Below, one piece after another: positions 7,777-16,966 of a stretch of 63,169 nucleotides of DNA (positions are counted from its first letter, which is position 1; each line of letters begins with the position of its first letter). The translations under genes and the position numbers were made by a program. The notes below the pieces were generated by a model. That model was not told where the DNA came from. It made no database searches and saw only the letters and a program-made list of their open reading frames with translations. Source of the stretch: SIG440 sp045120135 (GTDB lineage Bacteria > Bacillota > Clostridia > Monoglobales > Monoglobaceae); NCBI GenBank assembly GCA_045120135.1, contig JBGVEN010000005.1, positions 1 to 63,169 on the forward strand. Direction: 5' to 3'.

Positions 7777-9579
7777 ATGGCAAAAAACAGACTCATCGGT
7801 GATTATCCGGTTATCGGCATTCGTCCCACAATTGATGGACGCCGTGGACCCCTTAAGGTAAGAGAATCACTTGAAGTACAAACAATGAATATGGCAAAGA
7901 ATGCTGCAAAGCTTTTTGAAGAAAACCTAAAGTATTCAAACGGCGAGCCGGTAAAGGTTATTATTGCTGACACCACCATCGGCAGAGTTGCTGAAGCTGC
8001 CGCATGTGCTGACAAGTTTAAAAAAGCAGGAGTTGATATTACGCTTACTGTTACTCCTTGCTGGTGTTACGGCTCCGAAACAATGGATATGGACCCTATG
8101 ACCATAAAGGGTGTTTGGGGTTTTAACGGAACAGAACGACCCGGTGCGGTTTATCTTGCTGCCGTTCTCGCATCACACGCACAAAAGGGTCTGCCCGCAT
8201 TTGGCATTTACGGACACGATGTACAGGATGCAACCGATACTTCAATTCCTGAAGATGTTAAGGAAAAACTTCTGAGATTTGGCCGTGCTGCTGTTGCTGC
8301 AGCTACAATGCGAGGCAAGTCATATCTGCAGATTGGTTCAATCTGTATGGGTATCGGCGGTTCAATAATTGACACTGCTTTCATTGAGGAATATTTCGGC
8401 ATGAGAGTTGAGTCTGTTGACGAGGTTGAAGTTATCAGACGAATGAGTGAGGGTATCTACGATGAGGTTGAATTCCAAAAGGCTCTTAAATGGGCTAAGG
8501 AAAAATGCAATATTGGATTTGACAAAAATCCTGAAGATATGCAGCGAAGCGACAAAGAAAAGGAAGAACAGTTTGAGTTTGTTGTAAAAATGGCTTGCAT
8601 CATCAAGGATTTGATGAACGGCAACCCCAACCTTCCAGAGGGCTGTGAAGAAGAAATGGTTGGTCACAACGCAATCGCTGCCGGATTCCAGGGTCAAAGA
8701 CAATGGACCGACTTCTATCCCAACTGCGACTTCCCAGAAGCAATGCTCAACACCTCCTTTGACTGGAATGGCGCAAGAGAACCGTACATTCTGGCAACAG
8801 AAAACGATGTTTTAAACGGTATGGGAATGCTGTTTGGCAAACTTCTCACCAACAGAGCCCAGATGTTTGCTGATGTAAGAACCTACTGGAGCGGTGATGC
8901 TGTAAAGAAAGCTACCGGCTATGAAATTACAGGCAAGGCAAAGGAAGCTGATGGTTTTATTCATCTTATCAATTCAGGTGCTTGTTGCCTTGATGCCTGC
9001 GGTGAAGTTAAGGATGAAAACGGCAACGGAACTATGAAAGAATGGTACGATATGACCGATGCGGATTGTGATGCGGTTATGGCATCAACCACCTGGAATA
9101 TGGCTGACCTCGGCTACTTCCGTGGCGGCGGTTATTCATCAAGGTTTTTAACTAGAGCAGAGATGCCTGCAACTATGATAAGACTCAACCTTGTAAAAGG
9201 TCTTGGTCCTGTCCTCCAGATTGCAGAGGGTTGGACAATCAATCTCCCTGACGAGGTTTCCGACAAGCTTTGGGCACGCACAGACTACACATGGCCCTGC
9301 ACATGGTTTGCGCCAAGAGTAACAGGTGAGGGTGCTTTCAAGACCGCTTATGATGTAATGAATAACTGGGGTGCAAACCACGGTGCAATCAGCTACGGCC
9401 ATATAGGTGCAGACCTCATTACACTTTGCTCAATGCTCAGAATTCCGGTTTGTATGCACAATGTTCCTGAAGAAAAAATCTTTAGACCAGCTGCTTGGAA
9501 CGCATTTGGTATGGATAAAGAGGGTCAGGACTACCGTGCTTGTCAGGCTTATGGTCCTATGTATAAGAATATAAGATAA
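7777..9579 (+). CDS. fucI: L-fucose isomerase
   Basis: A 600-residue ketol isomerase converting L-fucose to L-fuculose (many also accept D-arabinose). Length matches the family (E. coli FucI 591). Recognisable stretches are IGIRPTIDGRRGPLKVRESL at the N-terminus, TPCWCYGSETMDM, the metal-site region FDWNGAREPY with ATENDVLNGMGMLFG, and the C-terminal histidine region GANHGAISYGHIGADL. AAGGAGG precedes the ATG. A divergent AraC gene and a convergent rhamnulokinase-like gene flank it. No fuculose kinase or aldolase of the classical type and no transporter lies nearby, so the pathway is completed elsewhere or by the neighbouring kinase. Confidence 0.95.
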   Translation: MAKNRLIGDYPVIGIRPTIDGRRGPLKVRESLEVQTMNMAKNAAKLFEENLKYSNGEPVKVIIADTTIGRVAEAAACADKFKKAGVDITLTVTPCWCYGSETMDMDPMTIKGVWGFNGTERPGAVYLAAVLASHAQKGLPAFGIYGHDVQDATDTSIPEDVKEKLLRFGRAAVAAATMRGKSYLQIGSICMGIGGSIIDTAFIEEYFGMRVESVDEVEVIRRMSEGIYDEVEFQKALKWAKEKCNIGFDKNPEDMQRSDKEKEEQFEFVVKMACIIKDLMNGNPNLPEGCEEEMVGHNAIAAGFQGQRQWTDFYPNCDFPEAMLNTSFDWNGAREPYILATENDVLNGMGMLFGKLLTNRAQMFADVRTYWSGDAVKKATGYEITGKAKEADGFIHLINSGACCLDACGEVKDENGNGTMKEWYDMTDADCDAVMASTTWNMADLGYFRGGGYSSRFLTRAEMPATMIRLNLVKGLGPVLQIAEGWTINLPDEVSDKLWARTDYTWPCTWFAPRVTGEGAFKTAYDVMNNWGANHGAISYGHIGADLITLCSMLRIPVCMHNVPEEKIFRPAAWNAFGMDKEGQDYRACQAYGPMYKNIR

Positions 9580-9587
9580 TTCCCATT

Positions 9588-9631
9588 CAATAAAAATAAC
9601 AGCTACCCGAAGGTAGCTGTTATTTTTATTG
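9588..9631. terminator. Bidirectional terminator, fucI and kinase
   Basis: The stem CAATAAAAATAACAGCTACC pairs perfectly with its complement around CGAA. It serves both convergent genes. Confidence 0.93.
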
Positions 9632-11065
9632 AATTACTTCCAAGAACTTTTTATATGCTACATCCCAAACCTCTTCGTCAGAAGAAGAATACTCCTTAAT
9701 TTCTGTCGATTTCATTATAACGGGTGTAATCTCATCGATATAGCCTTTTGCATAAAGCTGAACTGCAATATTACCAAGGGCTGTTGCCTCAATAGGCCCT
9801 GCAATCACCTTTGTTCCGGTTGAGTTTGCAGTCATCTGGCAAAGAAGCTTATCTTTTGTACCGCCGCCAACCATATGTATAGTACTATATTTTTTGCCTG
9901 TGCACTCGGAAATTTTAGCAAGTGAATTTTTGTATTTAAGTGCAATACTTTCATAAATACATCTTACAATTTCGCCATCGGTTTGGGGTCTGCCCTGACC
10001 GGTTTTTTCGCAGTAATCACAAATTCTATCAAGCATACCGCCTGGAGCAACAAATACGGGATCGTCCGGATCTATAAAGTATTTAAACGGCTCTGATTTC
10101 AGGGCAAGTTCCTCCATATCACCATAACTATAATCTTTACCATCTTTTACAAACTGTCGTTTAGCCTCCTGGATAAGCCAAAGACCTATAATGTTGCGCA
10201 AAAATCTTGTCTTTCCACCAAAACCATATTCATTTGTAATGCTATACTTATTTGAGAGTTCAGTAAGTATAGGCTCATCTGTAACAGTTCCGAAAAGCGA
10301 CCATGTACCACAGGAAATGAATATAAAATCCTTTTCGGTGGACGGAACGGCTGCAACAGCGCTTGCTGTATCATGAGCACCAATAGCAATAACATCTTTA
10401 GGCGTAACCCCAAGCTCATCAGCAAGCTCTTTTTTCATTTTCCCAACAATAGTACCTGCCTTAACAACCGGCGGAAAAATACTTCTTGGATAGTTGAATT
10501 TGTCTATTACATCCCAGTTCCAGTCACACTTTTTCTGGTCAAACATATGAGAGGTTGAGCAGATGGTGCTTTCGCAATACTTTTCGCCACATAGAAAATA
10601 TCCGAATAAATCAGGCATCATAAGAATTTTGTCAGCTTTATCAAGATTTTTCTCCACAAGTAACTGGAAAAGAGTGTTGAAATTCATAACCTGAATGCCC
10701 GTTATGTCATAAAGTTCTTTTTCCGGAATAATTTCAAAAGCCTTCTGGGGTGCATTATCCGTTCTGGAATCTCTATAATTGTAAGGGTTTGCAACAAGCT
10801 TGCCGTCTTTTCCGATTATACCGTAGTCAACGCCCCAAGTATCAATCGCAATACTGTCAAAATCTGCAATCTGGCTCGCCTTTTTTATACCCTCCTTTAT
10901 TTCATTAAAAAGTTGGGAAGCATTCCACTTAAGCTCGCCGTCTTCATAGTTGGGATCATTTGCAAATCTGTGAACCTCTGTGAGTTCAATCTTCTTTCCG
11001 TCAAACGAGCCAAGAATTGCTCTACCGCTTGACGCCCCAAAATCTATGGCTAATACTCTTTTCAA
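9626..11065 (-). CDS. Rhamnulokinase-like FGGY carbohydrate kinase
   Basis: A 479-residue FGGY kinase that phosphorylates a ketose with ATP. The N-terminal phosphate-binding loop DFGASSGRAILG is the RhaB signature, followed by SIAIDTWGVDYG, the sugar-binding YRDSRTDN, AIGAHDTASAVAA and the C-terminal HMVGGGTKDKLLCQ and GPIEATALGNI. L-rhamnulose is the family default; with fucI convergent to it, L-fuculose is a plausible alternative. The start codon is probably TTG at 11065: AGAGGTG lies six bases before it, while an in-frame GTG at 11074 lies inside that ribosome site. Confidence 0.88.
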   Translation of the reverse strand: MKRVLAIDFGASSGRAILGSFDGKKIELTEVHRFANDPNYEDGELKWNASQLFNEIKEGIKKASQIADFDSIAIDTWGVDYGIIGKDGKLVANPYNYRDSRTDNAPQKAFEIIPEKELYDITGIQVMNFNTLFQLLVEKNLDKADKILMMPDLFGYFLCGEKYCESTICSTSHMFDQKKCDWNWDVIDKFNYPRSIFPPVVKAGTIVGKMKKELADELGVTPKDVIAIGAHDTASAVAAVPSTEKDFIFISCGTWSLFGTVTDEPILTELSNKYSITNEYGFGGKTRFLRNIIGLWLIQEAKRQFVKDGKDYSYGDMEELALKSEPFKYFIDPDDPVFVAPGGMLDRICDYCEKTGQGRPQTDGEIVRCIYESIALKYKNSLAKISECTGKKYSTIHMVGGGTKDKLLCQMTANSTGTKVIAGPIEATALGNIAVQLYAKGYIDEITPVIMKSTEIKEYSSSDEEVWDVAYKKFLEVIQ

Positions 11066-11107
11066 AACAAGCACCTCTTTTTTATGTAAAATTTAAAGCT
11101 ACAATAT

Positions 11108-11136
11108 ATAATAGCATATGCTAAATTTTGTGTCAA
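11108..11136 (-). promoter_or_regulatory. Promoter of the kinase gene with palindromic spacer
   Basis: On the minus strand TTGACA, 17 bases, TATTAT. The spacer holds the perfect 12-base palindrome TAGCATATGCTA, overlapping the -10, which is a candidate operator for a dimeric repressor. Confidence 0.65.
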
Positions 11137-11179
11137 TAAAGTTACCTGCAAAAAAGTTTATTTTTTATAAATTTATATA

Positions 11180-11208
11180 TTGACAAACTTTTTTTACCGT
11201 GCTATAAT
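11180..11208 (+). promoter_or_regulatory. Sigma-A promoter of rpsB-tsf
   Basis: TTGACA (11180-11185), 17 bases, TATAAT (11203-11208): a full consensus promoter, as expected for a ribosomal protein operon. The predicted start near 11215 leaves a leader of about 140 bases. Confidence 0.9.
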
Positions 11209-11215
11209 GTTTTGG

Positions 11216-11322
11216 TTAAATGGCATATTAGGGTCATTTAACATAAATAAAATACGCACATCATACGATTGACAGGGCGGTGCTGCAATACCCATGACAG
11301 CTCCCTGCAAGGTGACTATGAT
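11216..11322 (+). promoter_or_regulatory. Structured rpsB 5' leader, possible S2 autoregulatory site
   Basis: Two folds are visible. A hairpin GTTAAATG/CATTTAAC stands at 11216-11243. A second domain is closed by ATCATA (11260-11265) with TATGAT (11317-11322) and encloses CAGGG with CTCCCTG. Ribosomal protein S2 is autoregulated through its leader in other bacteria; whether this leader is such a site is inferred. Confidence 0.4.
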
Positions 11323-11351
11323 GGAGGTGTAAAACTTTTGGAGGTGTAAAA
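11323..11351 (+). repeat. Duplicated ribosome site before rpsB
   Basis: The 12-mer GGAGGTGTAAAA occurs at 11323-11334 and again at 11340-11351, three bases before the rpsB ATG. Only the second is spaced for that ATG. The first could serve as a standby site or be a simple duplication. Confidence 0.7.
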
Positions 11352-11353
11352 TC

Positions 11354-12103
11354 ATGGGAGTTATTCAAATGAAGCAGTTGCTTGAAGCAGGTGTTCACTT
11401 CGGACACCAGACACGCCGTTGGAATCCTAAAATGGCGGAGTACATTTTTACAGAAAGAAATGGTATCTACATTATCGATTTGCAGAAGACTGCAAAGAAG
11501 ATTGAAGAAGCTTACTACTTCGTTCGCGACATCGTTGCTGACGGTGGTACAGTTCTTTTCGTAGGTACAAAGAAGCAGGCTCAGGACGCTATCCGTGAGG
11601 AAGCTGAAAAGACCGGTATGTACTATGTAAACGCAAGATGGCTCGGCGGTATGCTCACAAACTTCAAGACAATCAAGAGAAGAATTGACAGACTTTATCA
11701 GCTTAAGAAGATGAACGAAGACGGTACAATGGAACTTCTCCCCAAGAAGGAAGTTCTCAAGCTCAACCTTGAAGAAGAGCGTCTTGAGAAGTACCTCGGC
11801 GGTATCAAGGAAATGAGAGATATTCCTTCCGCTATGTTCGTTGTTGACCCCAGAAAAGAAAAGAACGCTATTGCTGAAGCTCACAAGCTGGGTATCCCCG
11901 TAATCGCAATCGTTGATACAAACTGCGACCCCGAGGAAGCTGATTATCCTATTCCCGGTAACGACGATGCTATCCGTGCCGTAAAACTTATCGTTTCTAC
12001 AATCGGTAACGCTATCATCGAAGGCAAGCAGGGCGAGCAGGTTGTTGAATCTCCTGCAGAAGAAGCTTCTGAGGAAGTTTCTCTCGATATGATCGAAGAA
12101 TAA
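11354..12103 (+). CDS. rpsB: 30S ribosomal protein S2
   Basis: A 249-residue ribosomal protein of the small subunit. The signature LLEAGVHFGHQTRRWNPKM opens the protein, and GIYIIDLQKT, RWLGGMLTNF and PVIAIVDTNCDPEEADYPIPGNDDA follow in the usual order. The C-terminal tail is short and acidic. First gene of the standard rpsB-tsf operon; tsf follows after 34 bases. Confidence 0.98.
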   Translation: MGVIQMKQLLEAGVHFGHQTRRWNPKMAEYIFTERNGIYIIDLQKTAKKIEEAYYFVRDIVADGGTVLFVGTKKQAQDAIREEAEKTGMYYVNARWLGGMLTNFKTIKRRIDRLYQLKKMNEDGTMELLPKKEVLKLNLEEERLEKYLGGIKEMRDIPSAMFVVDPRKEKNAIAEAHKLGIPVIAIVDTNCDPEEADYPIPGNDDAIRAVKLIVSTIGNAIIEGKQGEQVVESPAEEASEEVSLDMIEE

Positions 12104-12137
12104 TTTAACTTTTAATTGAGAAAGCGAGTGAATTAAA

Positions 12138-13049
12138 ATGGCATTTACTGCACAAGATGTTAAAACTCTCAGAGAGATGACAAACTGTGGTATGATGGAT
12201 TGTAAGAAGGCTCTTGCTGAAACAGACGGCGATATGGACAAGGCTGTTGAATACCTCAGAGAAAAGGGTATTGCTACAGCAGTTAAGAAGTCTGGCAGAA
12301 TTGCATCTGAAGGTCTTGTTACATCAATGGTATTTGATAATGTTGGTGTTGTTGTTGAAATCAACACCGAAACAGACTTCGTTGCAAAGAACGCTGACTT
12401 CCAGAAGTTTGTTGCAGACGTTGCTGAATGTATCGCAAAGACAAACCCCGCTGATGTTGAAGCTCTTAAGGCTGAAAAGCTTTACGATGCACAGACTGTT
12501 GGCGAGGCTCTTACAGAAAAGATTGCTACAATCGGTGAGAATATGAATCTCCGTCGTTTCGAGCGCTACGAAGGCGTTAACGAAGCTTACATTCACGGTG
12601 GCGGCAGAATCGGTGTTCTTGTTAACTTCAAGCTTGGTGACGAATCAAAGGCTGCTGATCCCGCATTCCGCGCTGCAGCAAAGGATGTTGCAATGCAGAT
12701 TGCAGCAGTTATGCCCAAGTATGTTAAGAGTGACGAAGTTCCCGCAGAAGAAGTTGAGAAGGAAAGAGAAATCCTCAAGGCACAGGCTCTCAACGAGGGT
12801 AAGCCCGAAGCAATTGTTGACAAGATGGTTGCAGGTCGTATCCAGAAGTTCTTCAAGGAAGTTTGTCTTATTGAACAGCCTTATGTTAAGGATGGCGATT
12901 TGACAGTTGCTAAGTTCCTCAAGAACGTTGGTGCTGAAATCGGCACTGATATTGAGGTTGTTAAGTTTGCTCGTCTTGAAAAGGGCGAAGGCTTAGAAAA
13001 GAAAGTTGACGACTTTGCGGCAGAAGTTGCAAAGATGGCTGGCAACTAA
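12138..13049 (+). CDS. tsf: Translation elongation factor Ts
   Basis: A 303-residue nucleotide-exchange factor that releases GDP from EF-Tu. The N-terminal UBA-like domain is clear (VKTLREMTNCGMMDCKKAL), as is the EF-Tu-contacting core motif NTETDFVAKN and the repeat of the core domain to the C-terminus (IEQPYVKDGDLTVAKFL). Second and last gene of the rpsB operon, ended by a terminator. Confidence 0.98.
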   Translation: MAFTAQDVKTLREMTNCGMMDCKKALAETDGDMDKAVEYLREKGIATAVKKSGRIASEGLVTSMVFDNVGVVVEINTETDFVAKNADFQKFVADVAECIAKTNPADVEALKAEKLYDAQTVGEALTEKIATIGENMNLRRFERYEGVNEAYIHGGGRIGVLVNFKLGDESKAADPAFRAAAKDVAMQIAAVMPKYVKSDEVPAEEVEKEREILKAQALNEGKPEAIVDKMVAGRIQKFFKEVCLIEQPYVKDGDLTVAKFLKNVGAEIGTDIEVVKFARLEKGEGLEKKVDDFAAEVAKMAGN

Positions 13050-13065
13050 TATTAAAAGTAGTATT

Positions 13066-13101
13066 AAAAACGTCTTCTTCCATCCGGAGGAAGACGTTTT
13101 T
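13066..13101 (+). terminator. Terminator of rpsB-tsf
   Basis: The stem AAAAACGTCTTCTTCC pairs with GGAGGAAGACGTTTTT with one wobble, followed by a T-rich run. Confidence 0.9.
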
Positions 13102-13216
13102 CTTTGTTTTTGCCCTGAAAGGATTGTTATTTTTTTGTCAAAGTGCTGTGTTTTTTACTTTTTTTACAAAATTCGCTGTTAAAAACATATATTTTTAAAT
13201 TTTTTTCAAAATATGT

Positions 13217-13245
13217 TTGAATTTCTGAAAAAGATATGTTATAAT
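13217..13245 (+). promoter_or_regulatory. Sigma-A promoter of nifJ
   Basis: TTGAAT (13217-13222), 17 bases, TATAAT (13240-13245). The transcript would start near 13252, which excludes an in-frame ATG at 13244 and supports the start at 13322. The 116 bases between the tsf terminator and this promoter are AT-rich with nothing else recognisable. Confidence 0.8.
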
Positions 13246-13321
13246 GTTTGCTGTACGGTTATGTGGTCGTACAAGTTTGATAAAATTAATTAATTCATAT
13301 ATTTTTAAGGAGGCATTTTTC

Positions 13322-16300
13322 ATGGCTAAAAAAATGAAAACCATGGATGGTAACAGTGCTGCTGCACATTGCGCCTATGCGTTTACAGAAGTTGCTGCTA
13401 TCTATCCTATTACTCCCTCTTCCAACATGGCAGAAAATGTTGACCAGTGGAGTGCAGACGGTCTGAAGAACATCTTCGGTGAAACTGTTGACGTTGTTGA
13501 GATGCAGTCTGAAGCAGGTGCTGCAGGTGCAGTTCACGGTTCACTTCAGGCAGGTGCTCTTACTACAACATTCACAGCATCACAGGGTCTTCTTCTTATG
13601 ATCCCCAATATGTACAAAATTGCAGGTGAACTTCTCCCTACAGTTTTCCATGTTAGTGCTCGTGCACTTGCTGCTCATGCACTCAACATCTTTGGTGACC
13701 ATCAGGACGTTATGGCTTGCCGTCAGACAGGCTTTGCAATGCTCGCATCAGGCAGCGTTCAGGAAACTATGGACCTTGGCGGTGTAGCTCACCTTGCTTC
13801 TATCAAGGGTAGAGTTCCTTTCCTCCACTTCTTCGACGGTTTCAGAACTTCACACGAAATTCAGAAGGTTGAAGTTATGGACTACGAAGACCTCAAGGGT
13901 CTTCTTGACTGGGATGCTCTTAAGGCATTCAAGGACAACGCTCTTAACCCTGAACACCCTGTTCTCCGCGGTACTGCTCAGAACGCTGATATTTACTTCC
14001 AGGGCAGAGAAGCTGCAAACAAATATTATGAAGCAATTCCTGATATCGTTGCTGATTATATGAAAGAAATCACAAAGATTACAGGCAGAGAATACAAGCC
14101 CTTCAACTACTACGGTGCTCCCGATGCAACAAAGGTTATCGTAGCTATGGGTTCAGCTTGCGAAGCTATTGAGGAAACTGTTGATTACATCAACGCTCGT
14201 GGCGGCAAGGTTGGTGTTGTTAAGGTTCACCTTTACAGACCTTTCTCAGCTAAGTACTTCTTTGATGTTATCCCCTCAACTGTTGAAAAGATTGCTGTTC
14301 TTGACAGAACAAAGGAACCCGGTTCACTTGGCGAACCCCTCTATCTTGACGTTTGCAACCTTTACTACGGTAAGGAAAATGCTCCTGTAATCGTTGGCGG
14401 TCGTTACGGTCTTGGTTCAAAAGACACAACTCCCACACAGATTATGGCAGTTTACAACAACCTCGATGCTGACAAGCCTAAGAATGGCTTCACCATTGGT
14501 ATCGTTGATGATGTTACAAACCTTTCACTTGAACTTCCCGAAAAGATTAATGCTGCTCCTGAGGGCACAACACGTTGTAAGTTCTGGGGCTTTGGCTCAG
14601 ACGGTACTGTTGGTGCTAACAAGGACGCTATCAAGATTATCGGTGACAACACAGACCTTTACGCTCAGGCATATTTTGACTATGACTCAAAGAAGTCAGG
14701 CGGCGTTACAATGTCTCACTTGAGATTTGGCAAGAAGCCCATCAAGTCAACATATCTCCTTGACGAAGCTGACTATATCGCTTGTCACAAGCCTGCATAC
14801 CTTACACAGTACGATGTACTTGAAGGTCTCAAGAAGGGCGGTACATTCCTCCTCAACTGCGTATGGACACCTGAAGAACTTGACGAACACCTCCCTGCAA
14901 ATGTTAAGAAGTACATTGCAGAGAACGAAATCGAATTCTACACAATTAACGCAGTAGGCGTTGCTGTTAAGGTTGGTCTTGGTCCCAACAGAATCAACAT
15001 GGTTACACAGAGTGCTTTCTTCAAGCTTTCAAACGTAATTGACTTTGATAAGGCTATTGAACTCATTAAGGGTGCAATCAAGAAGACCTACGGCAAGAAG
15101 GGTGACGAAATCGTTAAGATGAACTGCGATGCAGTTGACGGTGCTATCGAAGCTCTCGTTAAGATTGATGTTCCTGCCGCTTGGAAGGATGCTGTTGATA
15201 AGGATGTTAAGGAAAATAATGTTCCTGACTTCATCAAGAATATTGTTCAGCCTGTTAATGCACAGGCTGGTAACAAGCTCCCCGTAAGCACATTTGCAGG
15301 TATCGAAGACGGTACATTTGAGACCGGTACTTCAAGATTTGAAAAGCGCGGCGTTGCAGTTAACGTTCCCGCTTGGGATATTAACAAATGTATTCAGTGT
15401 AACCAGTGTTCACTTGTTTGTCCTCACGCTGCTATCCGTCCTGTTCTTCTGAACGCTGACGAAGCTGCAAACAAGCCTGCAGGTTTTGAAACAAAGGCTG
15501 CAACAGGCTTTGCTGGTATGGAATACAGAATTCAGGTTTCTCCGCTCGACTGTCTTGGTTGTGGCGTTTGTGCTCAGGTTTGTCCTGCTAAGGAAAAGGC
15601 ACTTACAATGAAGCCTATTGCTGAAGTTGAATGTGAAGCTCCCAACTGGGAATTCGCTATGACTGTTTCTTCAAAGCAGGATGAAATCGACATCACAAAG
15701 AGCACAAAGAACTCACAGTTCGCAACACCTATGCTTGAATTCTCAGGCGCTTGTGCTGGTTGTGGTGAAACACCTTACATCAAGCTTATCACTCAGCTCT
15801 TCGGTGACAGAATGATGGTTGCAAACGCTACAGGTTGTACATCAATCTGGGGCGGCTCTGCTCCTTCAATGCCTTACTGCAAGAACGCTGAAGGCAAGGG
15901 TCCGGCTTGGGCTAACTCACTGTTCGAAGACAACGCTGAGTTCGGTCTTGGTATGGTTCTCGCTAACAAGAAGATCAGAAATACTTTGGTTTCAAGAATG
16001 AATTCAGTTATGGATGTAGTTAAGCCCGAACTGGCTGCTGCATTTAAGGCTTGGATCGAAGGTAAGGATAACGCTGATGCATCTAAGGCTGCTGCAAAGG
16101 AAATCGCAGCTCTCATCAAGGATGCTGATATGAGCAATCCTGCAATTAAAGAAATTGCTGACCGCACCGACTTCCTCGTGAAGCGTTCACAGTGGGTATT
16201 CGGCGGCGACGGTTGGGCTTACGATATCGGTTATGGTGGTCTTGACCACGTTATCGCATCAGGCGAAGACATCAACATCTTTGTTGTTGATACCGAAGTT

Positions 16301-16837
16301 TACTCAAATACAGGCGGTCAGGCTTCAAAGGCTACACCTACTGCTGCTGTTGCTAAGTTTGCAGCTTCCGGTATGAAGACTAAGAAGAAGGACCTCGGTA
16401 TGATTGGTACAACCTATGGATATGTATATGTTGCTCAGATCGCTCTTGGTGCTGATATGAACCAGGCACTCAAGGCAATCAAGGAAGCTGAAGCTTATCC
16501 GGGTCCGTCACTCATCATTGCTTATGCTCCCTGTATCAACCACGGTATCAAGGTTGGTATGGCTAACACAATTGCAGAGGAAAAGAAGGCTGTTCAGACA
16601 GGCTACTGGCACCTCTGGAGATACAATCCTACTCTTAAGGAAGAGGGCAAGAACCCCTTCATCCTTGACTCAAAAGAGCCCACAGGCACAGTTAAGGAAT
16701 TCCTTGAGGGCGAGAACCGTTATCTCATGCTCAAGAAAGCATTCCCCGAAGTTGCAGCTCAGCTCTTCGACAAGGCTGAAAAAGACCTTATCGAAAGATA
16801 CGAAATCTACAAGAAGAAAGCTGCTGAAGAATGCTAA
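13322..16837 (+). CDS. nifJ: Pyruvate:ferredoxin (flavodoxin) oxidoreductase
   Basis: A 1171-residue single-chain enzyme that turns pyruvate and CoA into acetyl-CoA, CO2 and reduced ferredoxin, central to anaerobic sugar fermentation. Domains I to VI are present in order: pyruvate-binding AAIYPITPSSNMAE near the N-terminus; transketolase-like middle; a ferredoxin domain with two [4Fe-4S] motifs (CIQCNQCSLVCPH and CLGCGVCAQVCP, residues about 685-760); and the C-terminal TPP domain with CAGCGETPY, GDGWAYDIGYGGLDH and DTEVYSNTGGQ. AAGGAGG precedes the ATG. Codon use is strongly biased (GCT, GGT, AAG), like rpsB and tsf, pointing to very high expression. Confidence 0.98.
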   Translation: MAKKMKTMDGNSAAAHCAYAFTEVAAIYPITPSSNMAENVDQWSADGLKNIFGETVDVVEMQSEAGAAGAVHGSLQAGALTTTFTASQGLLLMIPNMYKIAGELLPTVFHVSARALAAHALNIFGDHQDVMACRQTGFAMLASGSVQETMDLGGVAHLASIKGRVPFLHFFDGFRTSHEIQKVEVMDYEDLKGLLDWDALKAFKDNALNPEHPVLRGTAQNADIYFQGREAANKYYEAIPDIVADYMKEITKITGREYKPFNYYGAPDATKVIVAMGSACEAIEETVDYINARGGKVGVVKVHLYRPFSAKYFFDVIPSTVEKIAVLDRTKEPGSLGEPLYLDVCNLYYGKENAPVIVGGRYGLGSKDTTPTQIMAVYNNLDADKPKNGFTIGIVDDVTNLSLELPEKINAAPEGTTRCKFWGFGSDGTVGANKDAIKIIGDNTDLYAQAYFDYDSKKSGGVTMSHLRFGKKPIKSTYLLDEADYIACHKPAYLTQYDVLEGLKKGGTFLLNCVWTPEELDEHLPANVKKYIAENEIEFYTINAVGVAVKVGLGPNRINMVTQSAFFKLSNVIDFDKAIELIKGAIKKTYGKKGDEIVKMNCDAVDGAIEALVKIDVPAAWKDAVDKDVKENNVPDFIKNIVQPVNAQAGNKLPVSTFAGIEDGTFETGTSRFEKRGVAVNVPAWDINKCIQCNQCSLVCPHAAIRPVLLNADEAANKPAGFETKAATGFAGMEYRIQVSPLDCLGCGVCAQVCPAKEKALTMKPIAEVECEAPNWEFAMTVSSKQDEIDITKSTKNSQFATPMLEFSGACAGCGETPYIKLITQLFGDRMMVANATGCTSIWGGSAPSMPYCKNAEGKGPAWANSLFEDNAEFGLGMVLANKKIRNTLVSRMNSVMDVVKPELAAAFKAWIEGKDNADASKAAAKEIAALIKDADMSNPAIKEIADRTDFLVKRSQWVFGGDGWAYDIGYGGLDHVIASGEDINIFVVDTEVYSNTGGQASKATPTAAVAKFAASGMKTKKKDLGMIGTTYGYVYVAQIALGADMNQALKAIKEAEAYPGPSLIIAYAPCINHGIKVGMANTIAEEKKAVQTGYWHLWRYNPTLKEEGKNPFILDSKEPTGTVKEFLEGENRYLMLKKAFPEVAAQLFDKAEKDLIERYEIYKKKAAEEC

Positions 16838-16850
16838 TTCTCTGAATTTT

Positions 16851-16882
16851 AAAAGAACCGCTCAATCGAGCGGTTCTTTTTT
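16851..16882 (+). terminator. Terminator of nifJ
   Basis: AAAAGAACCGCTC and GAGCGGTTCTTTT enclose AATC and are followed by more T. Confidence 0.93.
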
Positions 16883-16933
16883 ATATTAAGGTTCTCCCTT
16901 TTTTATAAATCTGCGCACAACCATTAAATACTA

Positions 16934-16962
16934 TTGACAAATTCTGTAAAATAGTGTACTAT
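16934..16962 (+). promoter_or_regulatory. Sigma-A promoter of a small RNA
   Basis: TTGACA (16934-16939), 17 bases, TACTAT (16957-16962). No protein gene follows on this strand. The structured segment starts about five bases later. Confidence 0.78.
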
Positions 16963-16966
16963 AAAA

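Noticed and set aside
11318..11332. Tiny leader peptide frame (ATG ATG GAG GTG TAA) before rpsB.
   Set aside because: It has no ribosome site of its own and consists mostly of the duplicated GGAGGTGTAAAA segment.
11261..12367. A 368-codon open frame on the minus strand across rpsB and the start of tsf.
   Set aside because: It is the mirror of two highly expressed genes with strongly biased codons. It has no ribosome site or recognisable domain and is rich in Leu, Ser and Cys, as expected for an antisense frame.
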